Of a stretch of DNA of 64,000 nt, positions 11,982 to 20,812 are shown piece by piece. The first letter of the stretch is position 1. Every line of letters starts with the position of its first letter. This DNA comes from Bradyrhizobium yuanmingense. Its GTDB lineage: Bacteria > Pseudomonadota > Alphaproteobacteria > Rhizobiales > Xanthobacteraceae. The DNA lies in the NCBI RefSeq assembly GCF_029167105.1, contig NZ_JARFML010000002.1, positions 124,001 to 188,000 of the forward strand, read 5' to 3'. Under the pieces are notes generated by a model. It made no database searches, was not told where the DNA came from, and was given only the letters and a program-made list of their open reading frames with translations. A program made the position numbers and the translations under genes.

Positions 11982-13689
11982 AGCACTGTTTCTCGTGCGC
12001 GCCGCCCGGATGGGTCACTGCCCCCCCGAGCGCCGGTCCAACCTGCTGAGCATATTTCCAGAGCGCACCCGACGTGTGGTTAGTCGCGCGGGCGCTCCAT
12101 TTGGTTCTGCGCTGGGCGAGCTCGGCGTCGCTCAATTTTACGTTAAGGGTACCGGCCACCGCGTCGATCTCGATGACGTCGCCGTCCTCGAGCAGCCCGA
12201 TCGGGCCGCCGACCGCCGCCTCCGGCCCGACATGGCCGATGCAGAAGCCGCGGGTGGCGCCGGAGAAGCGGCCGTCGGTGATGAGCGCGATCTTGCCGCC
12301 CATGCCCTGGCCGGTCAGCGCTGCCGTGGTCTGGAGCATTTCCCGCATGCCGGGACCGCCCTTCGGCCCCTCGTAGCGGATCACGATGACTTCGCCTTCG
12401 CGGTAGGTGCGGTTCTGGACCGCCTCAAACGCATCCTCCTCACGGTCGAAGCACCTGGCCGGACCGGTAAACCTGAGGTTGGACATTCCCGCGACTTTCA
12501 CGATCGCACCTTCTGGCGCCAAATTGCCCTTCAGGCCGACCACACCGCCTGTCACGGTGATGGGCTTGTCTGCCGGGTGCACCACGTCCTGGTGCGGATT
12601 CCATTTCACGCTCTTGAGATTTTCGGCGATCGTGCGGCCTGTGACGGTAAGGCAATCACCGTGCAGGAAGCCGTTGTCGAGCAGCGTCTTCATCAGAAGC
12701 GGGATGCCACCTACTTCAAACATGTCTTTGGCGACATAACGGCCGCCCGGCTTCAAATCCGCGACATATGGTGTCTTTTTGAAGATTTCGGCGACGTCGA
12801 ACAGGTCGAACTTGATGCCGACCTCGTGCGCGATCGCCGGCAGGTGCAGCGCAGCATTGGTCGAGCCGCCGGACGCGGCGACCACGGCGGCCGCGTTCTC
12901 CAGCGCCTTGCGGGTGACGATGTCGCGCGGCCGGATGTTCTGGGCGATCAGCTCCATCACCTGCTCGCCCGCGGTCATGCAGAAGGCGTCACGAATCTCG
13001 TACGGCGCCGGAGCACCGGCCGAGTACGGCAGCGCCAGCCCGATCGCCTCGGAGACGGTCGCCATGGTATTGGCGGTGAACTGCGCGCCGCAGGCGCCGG
13101 CCGAGGGACAGGCGACGCGTTCGATCTCGTCGAGGTCCTCGTCCGACATGGCGCCGACCGAATGCTTGCCGACCGCCTCGAACATGTCCTGCACAGTGAC
13201 CTGCTGCCCGCGGAAATTGCCGGGCAGGATCGAGCCGCCATAGATGAAGATCGAGGGCACGTTGAGGCGGACCATCGCCATCATCATGCCCGGCAGCGAC
13301 TTGTCGCAGCCGGCAAGCCCGACGAGCGCGTCATAGGCATGGCCGCGCACGGTCAGTTCGACCGAATCGGCGATGCATTCGCGCGACGGCAGCGAGGAGC
13401 GCATGCCGTCATGGCCCATGGCGATGCCGTCGGTCACGGTGATGGTGCAGAATTCGCGCGGCGTGCCGCCGGCGGACGCGACGCCCTTCTTCACCGCCTG
13501 CGCCTGACGCATCAGCGCGATGTTGCAGGGAGCAGCTTCGTTCCAGCACGAGGCGACTCCGACGAAGGGCTGGTGGATCTGCTCGGTGGTCAGACCCATG
13601 GCGTAGAAGTAGGACCGATGCGGCGCGCGCGCAGGGCCTTCCGTCACGTGACGGCTCGGCAGCCTTTGCTTGTTGATCTTCGCGCCCAT
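11968..13689 (-). CDS. ilvD: Dihydroxy-acid dehydratase
   Basis: IlvD converts 2,3-dihydroxy-isovalerate and 2,3-dihydroxy-3-methylvalerate to the 2-oxo acids of valine and isoleucine synthesis, using an Fe-S cluster and Mg2+. The 573-aa protein contains the family signatures GLAGCDKSLPGMMMAMVRLN and ACPSAGACGAQFTANTMA, whose cysteines are the cluster ligands, and ALITDGRFSGATRGFCIGHV near the C-terminus. The length fits the short IlvD form. The ORF starts with ATG at 13689, and its 3' end overlaps the exoR-like start. Confidence 0.96.
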   Translation of the reverse strand: MGAKINKQRLPSRHVTEGPARAPHRSYFYAMGLTTEQIHQPFVGVASCWNEAAPCNIALMRQAQAVKKGVASAGGTPREFCTITVTDGIAMGHDGMRSSLPSRECIADSVELTVRGHAYDALVGLAGCDKSLPGMMMAMVRLNVPSIFIYGGSILPGNFRGQQVTVQDMFEAVGKHSVGAMSDEDLDEIERVACPSAGACGAQFTANTMATVSEAIGLALPYSAGAPAPYEIRDAFCMTAGEQVMELIAQNIRPRDIVTRKALENAAAVVAASGGSTNAALHLPAIAHEVGIKFDLFDVAEIFKKTPYVADLKPGGRYVAKDMFEVGGIPLLMKTLLDNGFLHGDCLTVTGRTIAENLKSVKWNPHQDVVHPADKPITVTGGVVGLKGNLAPEGAIVKVAGMSNLRFTGPARCFDREEDAFEAVQNRTYREGEVIVIRYEGPKGGPGMREMLQTTAALTGQGMGGKIALITDGRFSGATRGFCIGHVGPEAAVGGPIGLLEDGDVIEIDAVAGTLNVKLSDAELAQRRTKWSARATNHTSGALWKYAQQVGPALGGAVTHPGGAHEKQCYADI

Positions 13690-14437
13690 CGCAACCAGCT
13701 TCCCCGGCCAACCCTTTCAGACCCGAAAAATCAGAGCCAAGATTTGAATCGACCTTGGGATTTTCTCGTCGCCTTCGAAGACCGCCACTGCCCTTAAAAC
13801 ATTAGAGCGATTTTATTCATGTTCGGGTGTGGCCAAAAAGCGGCGGCGATGCGAACCGCCGGTGATGAGGGTTAAATCCGATGTAGGTGTTGCACAGGCA
13901 GCACAATCGTTACCGGGAAGACACGAGTTTGCTTACGTGGATACCTCGCCAAAATGACGATCCACAACCTGAGATCTTTCGGAAGGCACAGAACATCCGA
14001 TCTGAAACGACGGACGGGCATACCGGAAGTGAGTCGCCCTCGGCCCGTCGTGGAGCGAGGCGCATCGCTCCTGTCCCGGACTAGCTGCAGCGCGCAGAGC
14101 GTTGCGGCGCAGAGCCGGGAGTTTTCCCGGCCCTGTCGACGGAGCCGGAAACTTACAGGCGAGACGAAGCCTAGCAGCGCCGTCCGTCCGCACGAAGCCT
14201 CGGGCTCACGGAGAGCAATCCGCCTTGCCCTTGGCATCTCGTACACGACGCTGCCGCGTCCACCGCAAGCCCGGCTCGCGACAATGACGACCGCATGGTC
14301 GCCCCTCGAGATTGAGCCACCATTTTCGAATTAAAGCAGAATATTTTAGCGCGGATGGATTGACAGAGAAGCGAAACAGGCTGGTCCCTGACAGCCGGCA
14401 GCTCTCACCTGGAGCCGGGCACCGGCGATACCAATCA
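13690..14437. other. 748 nt without a supported gene
   Basis: Several short open frames exist on both strands, but none has a convincing ribosome site, recognisable motif or natural composition, and they overlap one another. A weak hairpin (CGGCGG at 13841-13846 with CCGCCG at 13856-13861) lies about 150 nt upstream of ilvD. The stretch may hold the ilvD promoter and decayed coding DNA. I see no RNA gene in it. Confidence 0.5.
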
Positions 14438-14695
14438 TCAGGACCGCCCGCGCGAACGTTGCGCCTGAGCCCAGGCGACAGCGACGTCGCGTGGCGGGAC
14501 ATCGACGCGCTTGATGGGGGTCAATTCGCCGGAGGCCGAGACGATCGCCGTTTCTTCGCGACGGCAACGCGTACAAACGAAGCGGACCTCGTGCGGCGAC
14601 GCCGACCAGCTCGACCGTTTCACATTGGCCGCCATCGGCCAGGCATCGCAATGCGAACACGACACCAGAAATCGACCGGGATCGAGCATACCCAT
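14438..14695 (-). CDS. Small hypothetical protein with two CxxC motifs
   Basis: An 85-aa protein not recognised as a named family. CSHC (near residues 13-16) and CTRC (near residues 40-43) are spaced like the knuckles of a zinc ribbon, with charged residues after the second (CTRCRREETAI). There is no signal peptide or membrane segment, so it is probably cytoplasmic. The ATG has GGAG 8 nt upstream. A regulatory or nucleic-acid-binding role would be typical of such small ribbons but is not shown here. Confidence 0.6.
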   Translation of the reverse strand: MGMLDPGRFLVSCSHCDAWPMAANVKRSSWSASPHEVRFVCTRCRREETAIVSASGELTPIKRVDVPPRDVAVAWAQAQRSRGRS

Positions 14696-14857
14696 TCCAT
14701 GGACTCCGCGTCCTGCCGCCTCCCTTCAATGATTAATCCATGTGAATCGTTCCGGTGCTCCAACACCTCCGGCCCTGGCTCGGGACCGCTCCCGGTTCCC
14801 GCATGCGCGGGCTGCGATTCGGTCGCGATCGCTGCAAGGCAGAGACGGCGATCCCCC

Positions 14858-15070
14858 TCAGCGAGCGCCCTTGAGGGTACAGGAGGTCGTGCAGGTGACC
14901 GTCGTGCCGCGGTCGCACGTCTTGCAGGCGCTGACGCACTGGTTCATGTCGCGTGGATTGTAGCTGTAGTTGCGCAACGGACACGCCGGCGCCGTCGAGC
15001 CGGTGATGTCCTGCTCCTGATCGCAAGCCGCCGTCATAAGCGCGAATATGATTACTGCAACGAGGCGCAT
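14858..15070 (-). CDS. Small exported Cys-rich protein, putative lipoprotein
   Basis: A 70-aa protein with a hydrophobic N-terminus (MRLVAVIIFALMTAAC) that looks like a lipoprotein signal ending in an imperfect lipobox (TAAC). The mature part carries seven cysteines including the lipobox one, with the pattern CVSACKTC...CTTSC near the C-terminus, suggesting disulfides or metal binding in the periplasm. AGGG precedes the ATG. I do not recognise the family. Neighbours are small orphans, and there is no clear operon partner. Confidence 0.55.
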   Translation of the reverse strand: MRLVAVIIFALMTAACDQEQDITGSTAPACPLRNYSYNPRDMNQCVSACKTCDRGTTVTCTTSCTLKGAR

Positions 15071-15221
15071 GGGATTGCCCTGTCAGACATGGCAAATCAC
15101 ACTCACGAGGCGCGCTGCATTGCAGCGAACCCCGGCCTTCCCACCAACGAGCGTCGCGGACCGGCGATGCTCGCTTGCTGCAAGGATGCGCGCCAAACGT
15201 TAAGAACGGATTTCAGCCGGC

Positions 15222-15398
15222 TCAGGCCGCCGCCGTCATCGCGATCGCCTGCCGGATATTGACGGCCAGCTGACGGTACTCTTCCCCCAGCTTCAAATAG
15301 AACTCGCGCTTGCTGCTGTCGGTGGCGAGCTTGGCGATCAGCTCGCATTCGGCGGTGAGCGTCTCGAACCGTTCCAGCCTGTCCTCGAGATGTGTCAT
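15222..15398 (-). CDS. Small helical hypothetical protein
   Basis: A 58-aa protein starting MTHLEDRLERFETLTAECE and predicted by its heptad-like pattern to be mostly helical, with no membrane segment. The chosen ATG at 15396-15398 has GGGGACAC upstream. The open frame extends farther, but that part overlaps the adenylate cyclase gene in another frame and has arginine/proline-rich, unnatural composition. The family is unknown. It lies immediately downstream of the cyclase on the same strand. Confidence 0.5.
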   Translation of the reverse strand: MTHLEDRLERFETLTAECELIAKLATDSSKREFYLKLGEEYRQLAVNIRQAIAMTAAA

Positions 15399-15522
15399 CG
15401 GCGTGTCCCCATCAGACGCCTCATGGACATCCAACCTAAGCCCGGGAAATAGGTCACGGCGAACATCGTTATGGAGTAGCATCTTTTTTTCCGGCGCGGC
15501 GTGCCCGACCGCAAAGGCACGG

Positions 15523-17259
15523 CTATTTCTGCTCCAGCCGCCAGACGCCGTCCCAATCGGGATCCGGCGGATTGGCCGCAAATTGAGCGATGCGGCCGAG
15601 CATCGTGCGCGAGGGGCCGTCGCCGGGGACCGCCTCGAGCGCCGCGTTGAAGGCGGCGCGGGCCTCGTCGAAGCGCCGCGCACGATAGGCGGCGAGACCA
15701 TCGGCATAATGCGTGCGCAAGCTCACTTGCGCATCGCTGAGCGCGCCCGGTCTGGCCATCAGCTCGAAGATCGCCTGCGGCGCGCTTTGGCCCGCGACCG
15801 CCAGACGATCGATCTCGCGCAATTCCAGGCGCGATCCGATCCCGTCCGCGGTCGCCTGCGAGATCAGGATGCGGGTGCCGTAGACCTTGTTGACGGCCTC
15901 CAGCCGCGAGGCAAGATTCACGGCATCGCCCATCACGGTGAAGCTCATCATCAGCTCGGAACCGATACTGCCGGTCAGGACCTCGCCCGTGGCGATGCCG
16001 ACGCGAAGATCGCACGGCGCCGGCATGGCGCGGATGCCGAGCAGGTCCGGCAGCTGCTTCTGCAGCGCGGGCACCTGATCGGTCATCTCGACGGCGGCGA
16101 GCCCTGCGAGCAGACCCTGCTCATCCTCCTCGATGAAGGGCGGCCCCCAATAGGACATGATGGCGTCGCCGATATATTTGTCGATGATCCCGCGATTGTT
16201 CCTGATGGGAGCGGACATCACGGTGAAGTAGTGGTTCATCACCTTGACGAGGCCACGCGGCGTCATGCCCTCGCTCATCGAGGTGAAGCCGCTCATGTCG
16301 CAGAACAAGATGGTCATCACCCGGCGCTCACCGTCGATGGCGACCTCCGGCCGGTCGATCAGGCCCTGCACCACCTTCGGGTCGATGTAACGGCCGAAGG
16401 TCTCGCGAATGCGCTCGTTGTGCCTGAGCTGCTCGATCATGCGGTTGAAGGCGGCAGCGAGCTCGCCGATCTCGTCCTGTGTCGAGACGGTGATGGGCTT
16501 GTCGAACCGGCCCGCCTCGACTTCGCGGGCGCCGGCCAGCAGCAGGCGCACCGGTCGCGTGATGCCGCTACTCACCAGCAGCGCAAACACGAAGCCGACG
16601 ATCGCCGCGAGCAGGGTTACGACCCCCGAGACGATGATCGCCTGGTGCTGGCGGCCGATCACCTGAGACGTCGAGAAATAGACCTGCGCCAGCATGTCGG
16701 CGCGGATCGCATCGACCTTCCGGTTGAACGCATCGCGCAGCGTGTCGAGGTGTTCCAGCGTGCCGCGGGCCGCGGCCATATCCTTGGCCTCGACCTGCTT
16801 GAGCAGTTTCGCATTGCCCTCGTCCAGATCGCGCCGCAGCTCGGTGACGGAGCTTTCGATCCGGACGTCGAGCCGTGCCAGCGCGGCGTTGTCGGAATAC
16901 GTCTTGGGGTCGTCGATGATCGCGTTGATAAGCTTGCGAGCGGCCTCGGCTTCCCGCTCGAAATTGCGGTCCAACGCCTCGAAGTCGCGAAGCCGCGCCG
17001 CGTAGGCCTCCTCGTCCGACGGCGCCTCCATCCTGGTCATCACCATCCGCCGCTGCGCCAGCGCCCGTTCCAGCGAGCGGATGTTCGCGCGCGCCAGATG
17101 GCTATAGGCCGGGATGTAGCGGTTGGTCAGCTCGTCGAGCAAAATGCCGACCTGGCTGGACATCACCATCGACAGGATCGAGGTGACCAGCATCAGGACG
17201 ATCAATCCGAGCGCGATGCCGACGATCTTGCGCCGGATCGACTGGTTGAAAATCGGCAT
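15523..17259 (-). CDS. Membrane class III adenylate/guanylate cyclase with HAMP domain
   Basis: A 578-aa inner-membrane nucleotide cyclase. TM1 is at about 11-33, followed by a helical periplasmic sensor of about 170 residues, TM2 (about 207-231), HAMP (about 232-285) and the catalytic domain (about 310-490). Metal-binding aspartates are Asp321 (ILFCDMSGFTSMSE) and Asp365 (KYIGDAIMSYWG). The transition-state Asn/Arg pair appears as Asn448 and Arg452 in FTVMGDAVNLASRLE. A TPR-like tail (AAYRARRFDEARAAFNAALE) ends the protein. The active-site set is complete, so cyclic nucleotide synthesis is expected. Adenylate rather than guanylate specificity is inferred from family frequency. No neighbouring target is obvious. 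Confidence 0.9.
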   Translation of the reverse strand: MPIFNQSIRRKIVGIALGLIVLMLVTSILSMVMSSQVGILLDELTNRYIPAYSHLARANIRSLERALAQRRMVMTRMEAPSDEEAYAARLRDFEALDRNFEREAEAARKLINAIIDDPKTYSDNAALARLDVRIESSVTELRRDLDEGNAKLLKQVEAKDMAAARGTLEHLDTLRDAFNRKVDAIRADMLAQVYFSTSQVIGRQHQAIIVSGVVTLLAAIVGFVFALLVSSGITRPVRLLLAGAREVEAGRFDKPITVSTQDEIGELAAAFNRMIEQLRHNERIRETFGRYIDPKVVQGLIDRPEVAIDGERRVMTILFCDMSGFTSMSEGMTPRGLVKVMNHYFTVMSAPIRNNRGIIDKYIGDAIMSYWGPPFIEEDEQGLLAGLAAVEMTDQVPALQKQLPDLLGIRAMPAPCDLRVGIATGEVLTGSIGSELMMSFTVMGDAVNLASRLEAVNKVYGTRILISQATADGIGSRLELREIDRLAVAGQSAPQAIFELMARPGALSDAQVSLRTHYADGLAAYRARRFDEARAAFNAALEAVPGDGPSRTMLGRIAQFAANPPDPDWDGVWRLEQK

Positions 17260-17575
17260 AGGTACAGGGCAAAGGCTGAAAGGATGACGAGAGGGAACTC
17301 ATACACCGGATTTCGCCGAGGGAACACGTGCAATCTGGCCGTTCTGGCGTCCTGTACCGTGCGCAATCGTCGCGCGAAGCCTGATCGTTAACGAAGGTTG
17401 AAGCCGCTGTCTCTTCCGTCTTTCGGAAGTTCCCCAGTTCCCATCCGTATTTTGCCGCATTGTTGCGACAGCTTGAGGATGCGACACGATGCCGACGCAT
17501 CGTTCGGTGCTCTGATTCGCAAGCCGCATGTCGCGGACCTTGGTTTGTAGTGGTTTTCGCAGGGGGGACCATCCA
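17260..17575. promoter_or_regulatory. Divergent intergenic region between the cyclase and lytic transglycosylase genes
   Basis: 316 nt separate the two divergent starts, so promoters for both genes should lie here. I could not identify clear -35/-10 boxes, an extended palindrome or a supported ORF. The only firm signal is the G-rich ribosome site before the transglycosylase ATG. Confidence 0.4.
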
Positions 17576-19765
17576 ATGAACCAGTGCCTACGCTCGCTCG
17601 CGTGTGTCGTTGCCGTGGCCGCCATGGCCCTCCTTCCCACCGAGCTGGCGGCGAAGAGCAACCAAAAATCATCCGCACCGAAGAAGACGCATGAGGCGAA
17701 AGCGGGCAAGCACCGCCACGCCGCCGCCGGCAAAGCGCGACACGGCAAGCACGCCGAGGCCAAGCGCAAATCGAAGAAGGCGGTCGAGCAGCCCGCGGCC
17801 AAGCCGGCGCTGCCGCCGCTGACCGGCGATCTCGCCGCGCTGAAGGACGCCATCGACCTGACGCGCAAGGGCAAGACCGAAGACGCGAGCGCTGCGCGCG
17901 ACCGCATCACGGATCCTGCCGGACAGAAGCTCGCCGACTGGTTCATGCTGCGCCATCCCGACAGTATCGCGAATTTCAAGCGCTACGCCGCCTTCCTCGC
18001 CGCCAATCCCGGTTGGCCGAGCAGCGCCCTGTTCCGCCGCCGTGCCGAGGCACGGCTGTGGCAGGAGAAGGCCGACGCGGCCATCGTGCACAAGTTCACG
18101 ATGGATCGCCCGACCAGCGCCAAGGGCAAGTTCGCACTCGCGCGCGTCCTGCTCGCCGAAGGCGAGACCGACAGGGCTGCGCGGCTGGTCCGGGAAACCT
18201 GGCGCGCGGAGGAACTGTCCGAGCGGAGCGAAGATGACTCCTACCAGGCCTTCCGTGATCTGCTCACGGCGGACGATCATCGCGCCCGCATGGACAAGCG
18301 TCTCGGCGCCAAGGACTATGACGGCGCAAGGCGCGCGGCCAAACGGCTCGGCGAGGATGCGCTCGCCATCGTCAAGGCCTGCGCCGCCGTCACCGGCAAG
18401 GCCAACAAGGCCAAGGACTATCTCGAGGACGTGTCGGCAGAAGCACGCCGCGATCTCGGCTATGTGCTGTGCCGCGCGCAGTGGCATCTTCAGAACGACC
18501 GCATCGACGACGCCGCTGAGGTGATCCTCGCCGCCGCGCCCGAGACCATGGCGGCCCAGGACACCGACGCCTGGTGGCGCGAGCGCCGCATGCTGGCGCG
18601 CAAGCTGCTCGACCAGGGCAAGTCCAGGACCGCCTATGACGTGGTCCGCACGGCCGCGGTGCCGGACAAGGAAGTCTATCGCGTCGACTATCACTTCATG
18701 TGCGGCTGGATCGCGCTACGCTATCTCGACGATCCCAAGACGGCGATGGTGCATTTCGCCTCGATCGACGCTGGCTCGTCCAATCCGATCGCTCTGTCGC
18801 GGGCGCATTACTGGCGCGGCCGCGCGGCCGAAGCCATGGGCGCGACAGCCGACGCGCGCATGAGCTACCGGGCGGCAGCGCGCTATCACACCGCCTATTA
18901 CGGCCAGCTCGCTCGCGCCAAGCTCGGCCTCGACGGCATCGAGCTGCGTCCGCCCTCGCCGGTGCTGGCCTCGGCCGATGCGCAGCTTGCGGACGAGCGC
19001 GTGCGCGCCGCCGACATGCTCTACGGCATCGGCGAGCGCGACATGGTGTTCTATTACGCCGAGGATTTCGCCAAAGAGAGCACCGACGTCGCCGCGCTGG
19101 AAGCGCTCGGCGAGCTTGCGGGCCGGCGCAACGACGCGCGCGTGATGCTGGAGGTCGGCAAGACCGCGCTGGCGCGCGGGCTCGCGCTCGACCATTACGC
19201 CTTCCCGACCATCGGCATCCCCGAGCACAAGCAGGTCGCACCGGCGATCGAGACCAGCGTGATCTATTCGGTGGCACGCACCGAGAGCTCGTTCGAGCAG
19301 CGCGACAAGTCGCATGCCAACGCGGTCGGGCTGATGCAGGTGACGCCGGAAGCGGGACGCGACACCGCCAGGCGCTTCGGCCTGACTTACGACTGGGACA
19401 GGATGGTCTCCGACCCCGTCTACAATACGCAGATGGGCGCCGCCGAGCTCAGCGCGCTGTTCACGGAATATCGCGGTAACCAGATCATGACCTTCGCCGG
19501 ATACAATGCCGGCCGCGGCCGCGTGCGCGAATGGGTCCAAAAGCGCGGCGACCCCCGGAACCCCAATGTCGATCCGGTCGATTGGGTCGAGCGCATTCCG
19601 CTGTCGGAAACGCGCAACTACGTCCAGCGCGTGATCGAGAACGTGCTGGTCTACCGCGCAAGGTTCGAGGGCAGCAGCATGATTGCCGGCAAGAGCGACC
19701 AGCGCGTGGTGACGCACGAGGCCAGCGCAACGGAGCCAGCGGGGGCCGCAGCACCCATTCCCTGA
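17576..19765 (+). CDS. slt: Soluble lytic murein transglycosylase
   Basis: A periplasmic enzyme that cleaves the MurNAc-GlcNAc bond of peptidoglycan with 1,6-anhydro ring formation. The 729-aa protein starts at the ATG 17576 (AGGGGGG ahead). It has a signal peptide ending near LAAKS and a Lys/His/Ala-rich basic segment (about 25-80). A long superhelical U/L-type region precedes the C-terminal SLT domain. The catalytic Glu is residue 570 in SVARTESSFEQRDKSHANAV, followed by GLMQVTPEAG and FAGYNAGRGRVREWVQ. The His/Lys-rich stretch after the signal is an unusual extension that could bind wall polymers (inference). Confidence 0.93.
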   Translation: MNQCLRSLACVVAVAAMALLPTELAAKSNQKSSAPKKTHEAKAGKHRHAAAGKARHGKHAEAKRKSKKAVEQPAAKPALPPLTGDLAALKDAIDLTRKGKTEDASAARDRITDPAGQKLADWFMLRHPDSIANFKRYAAFLAANPGWPSSALFRRRAEARLWQEKADAAIVHKFTMDRPTSAKGKFALARVLLAEGETDRAARLVRETWRAEELSERSEDDSYQAFRDLLTADDHRARMDKRLGAKDYDGARRAAKRLGEDALAIVKACAAVTGKANKAKDYLEDVSAEARRDLGYVLCRAQWHLQNDRIDDAAEVILAAAPETMAAQDTDAWWRERRMLARKLLDQGKSRTAYDVVRTAAVPDKEVYRVDYHFMCGWIALRYLDDPKTAMVHFASIDAGSSNPIALSRAHYWRGRAAEAMGATADARMSYRAAARYHTAYYGQLARAKLGLDGIELRPPSPVLASADAQLADERVRAADMLYGIGERDMVFYYAEDFAKESTDVAALEALGELAGRRNDARVMLEVGKTALARGLALDHYAFPTIGIPEHKQVAPAIETSVIYSVARTESSFEQRDKSHANAVGLMQVTPEAGRDTARRFGLTYDWDRMVSDPVYNTQMGAAELSALFTEYRGNQIMTFAGYNAGRGRVREWVQKRGDPRNPNVDPVDWVERIPLSETRNYVQRVIENVLVYRARFEGSSMIAGKSDQRVVTHEASATEPAGAAAPIP

Positions 19766-19840
19766 TCGACGCCGCCGGGGCTGGACGCGGCGCCTGCAAG
19801 GATACGGTGCTGCGGCTTCTACGCGAGTGCAGTCGCGCAG

Positions 19841-20203
19841 CTAGGTGTCACCTCCTTCCATCGTGATCGGGTCGCGACTGTCCAAATATGCGCCGGTCAA
19901 AGCTCTCGCGAAGGTCCAGGCGGTGATCGTGCAGCTCCAGCACCAGACAGCACTCATCACCGTCAACGTCTCGATCATGCTGCCAGCGGCGAGCTCGACC
20001 TTGCCGGCAATCGATTCCGTCCGTCCAGGCACCGGCCAGTGCATGAACAGCGTGGAGAATTCGCCGCGTCGGTAACAATGGTCGTCACAGTAACGGCGCT
20101 GCGTCCGCGCGTGCCGGACGTAGCCGGAGCGGAGCGACCGCGAGCATGTGCTGCACGCGGCCGCGTGCAACGGCGGCTCGTGATTGACCACCACGAATTT
20201 CAT
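19841..20203 (-). CDS. Small protein with TRASH-like Cys motif and C-terminal hydrophobic segment
   Basis: A 120-aa unrecognised protein, last gene of a four-gene overlapping operon. Residues 17-43 hold C-x2-C, 18 residues, then YC-x3-C (CSTC...YCDDHC), the spacing of a TRASH/treble-clef metal site. The N-terminus (MKFVVVN) resembles that of the upstream gene product (MRFAFVLVN), suggesting duplication. Near residues 80-105 a hydrophobic stretch containing WCWSC could be a membrane helix. The ATG at 20201-20203 overlaps the preceding stop as ATGA. A longer upstream frame is ignored because it would overlap the preceding gene. Confidence 0.6.
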   Translation of the reverse strand: MKFVVVNHEPPLHAAACSTCSRSLRSGYVRHARTQRRYCDDHCYRRGEFSTLFMHWPVPGRTESIAGKVELAAGSMIETLTVMSAVWCWSCTITAWTFARALTGAYLDSRDPITMEGGDT

Positions 20204-20388
20204 GAAACCGCTCTCACGCCATCTTTCGCGAGCGTCTCGCAGAACAGCGCGTAGCACTGATGATCGCAGTAAGGCAGACGGGTCGCGATCTCGCGCAAAT
20301 AGCTGCCGCTGATCGGCTCGCAGCACTGCATGCACGAGGTCTGCCGGAACGGGGTCCGGCCGTTGACCAGCACGAACGCGAATCTCAT
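20200..20388 (-). CDS. Small TRASH-like Cys-motif protein
   Basis: A 62-aa unrecognised protein. The Cys pattern is C19-x2-C22 then, after 18 residues, YC41-x3-C45 (CMQC...YCDHQCYALF), the same arrangement as in the next gene and close to that in the operon's first gene. GGGAGGTG precedes the ATG at 20386-20388. Its start overlaps the upstream stop, and its stop overlaps the downstream start, both as ATGA, so the three genes are probably translationally coupled. Metal binding is inferred from the motif only. Confidence 0.62.
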   Translation of the reverse strand: MRFAFVLVNGRTPFRQTSCMQCCEPISGSYLREIATRLPYCDHQCYALFCETLAKDGVRAVS

Positions 20389-20777
20389 GTGGCACCTCCC
20401 AAAGCGAAGCAGTAAACGCTGTCGAGCGGAGACAGTGCAGGCGGTGGAGCGCACAGATGGTTCCGTCCGTCCGGATTATCCCTGTTTCGCTCCACCTTTT
20501 GCGGTGGGATCAGAATGTATCTCCCGTCCTCCCGGCGCCGCGCATAGATCTGGCCGTCGATGTACTTGATGTCGGTCGGATAACAGTCGGCGCTGTTGCA
20601 ACAACTGAGGCTCGGGTTATCAGGCATATGCCAGGTGGAATAGAACTTGTCGTGCAGCGCCTGGTCCTGGGGTGGGTGCTGGCGATGAACGGCACCGTGT
20701 CCCGTCTCCTGTGCCTGGCCGGCCGCGATGGGGGCGATGAGAACGATCCAGCAGAACAGCTTGCATGAGCGGTTCAA
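20385..20777 (-). CDS. Exported Cys/His-containing hypothetical protein (TTG start)
   Basis: A 130-aa protein with an N-terminal signal (LNRSCKLFCWIVLIAPIAAG) and a His-rich mature start (HGAVHRQHPPQDQALHDKF). A conserved-looking core reads SLSCCNSADCYPTDIKYIDG, with further cysteines near the C-terminus. The start is a TTG at 20775-20777, chosen because GGGAGG lies 7 nt upstream and the signal peptide begins there; a longer ATG frame has no such site. I recall similar unnamed proteins in other bradyrhizobia but no function. It is the second gene of the Cys-motif operon. Confidence 0.6.
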   Translation of the reverse strand: MNRSCKLFCWIVLIAPIAAGQAQETGHGAVHRQHPPQDQALHDKFYSTWHMPDNPSLSCCNSADCYPTDIKYIDGQIYARRREDGRYILIPPQKVERNRDNPDGRNHLCAPPPALSPLDSVYCFALGGAT

Positions 20778-20812
20778 CGCACGGCCTCCCGGATCAACTC
20801 TCCAATCCAGCC

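Noticed and set aside
11605-13797. A 730-codon open frame opposite ilvD
   Set aside because: It is antisense to ilvD and the exoR-like gene, with no motif or signal of its own.
13954-14334. 126-codon plus-strand open frame upstream of ilvD
   Set aside because: Low-complexity basic composition, no ribosome site, and overlapping alternative frames. No support for a gene.
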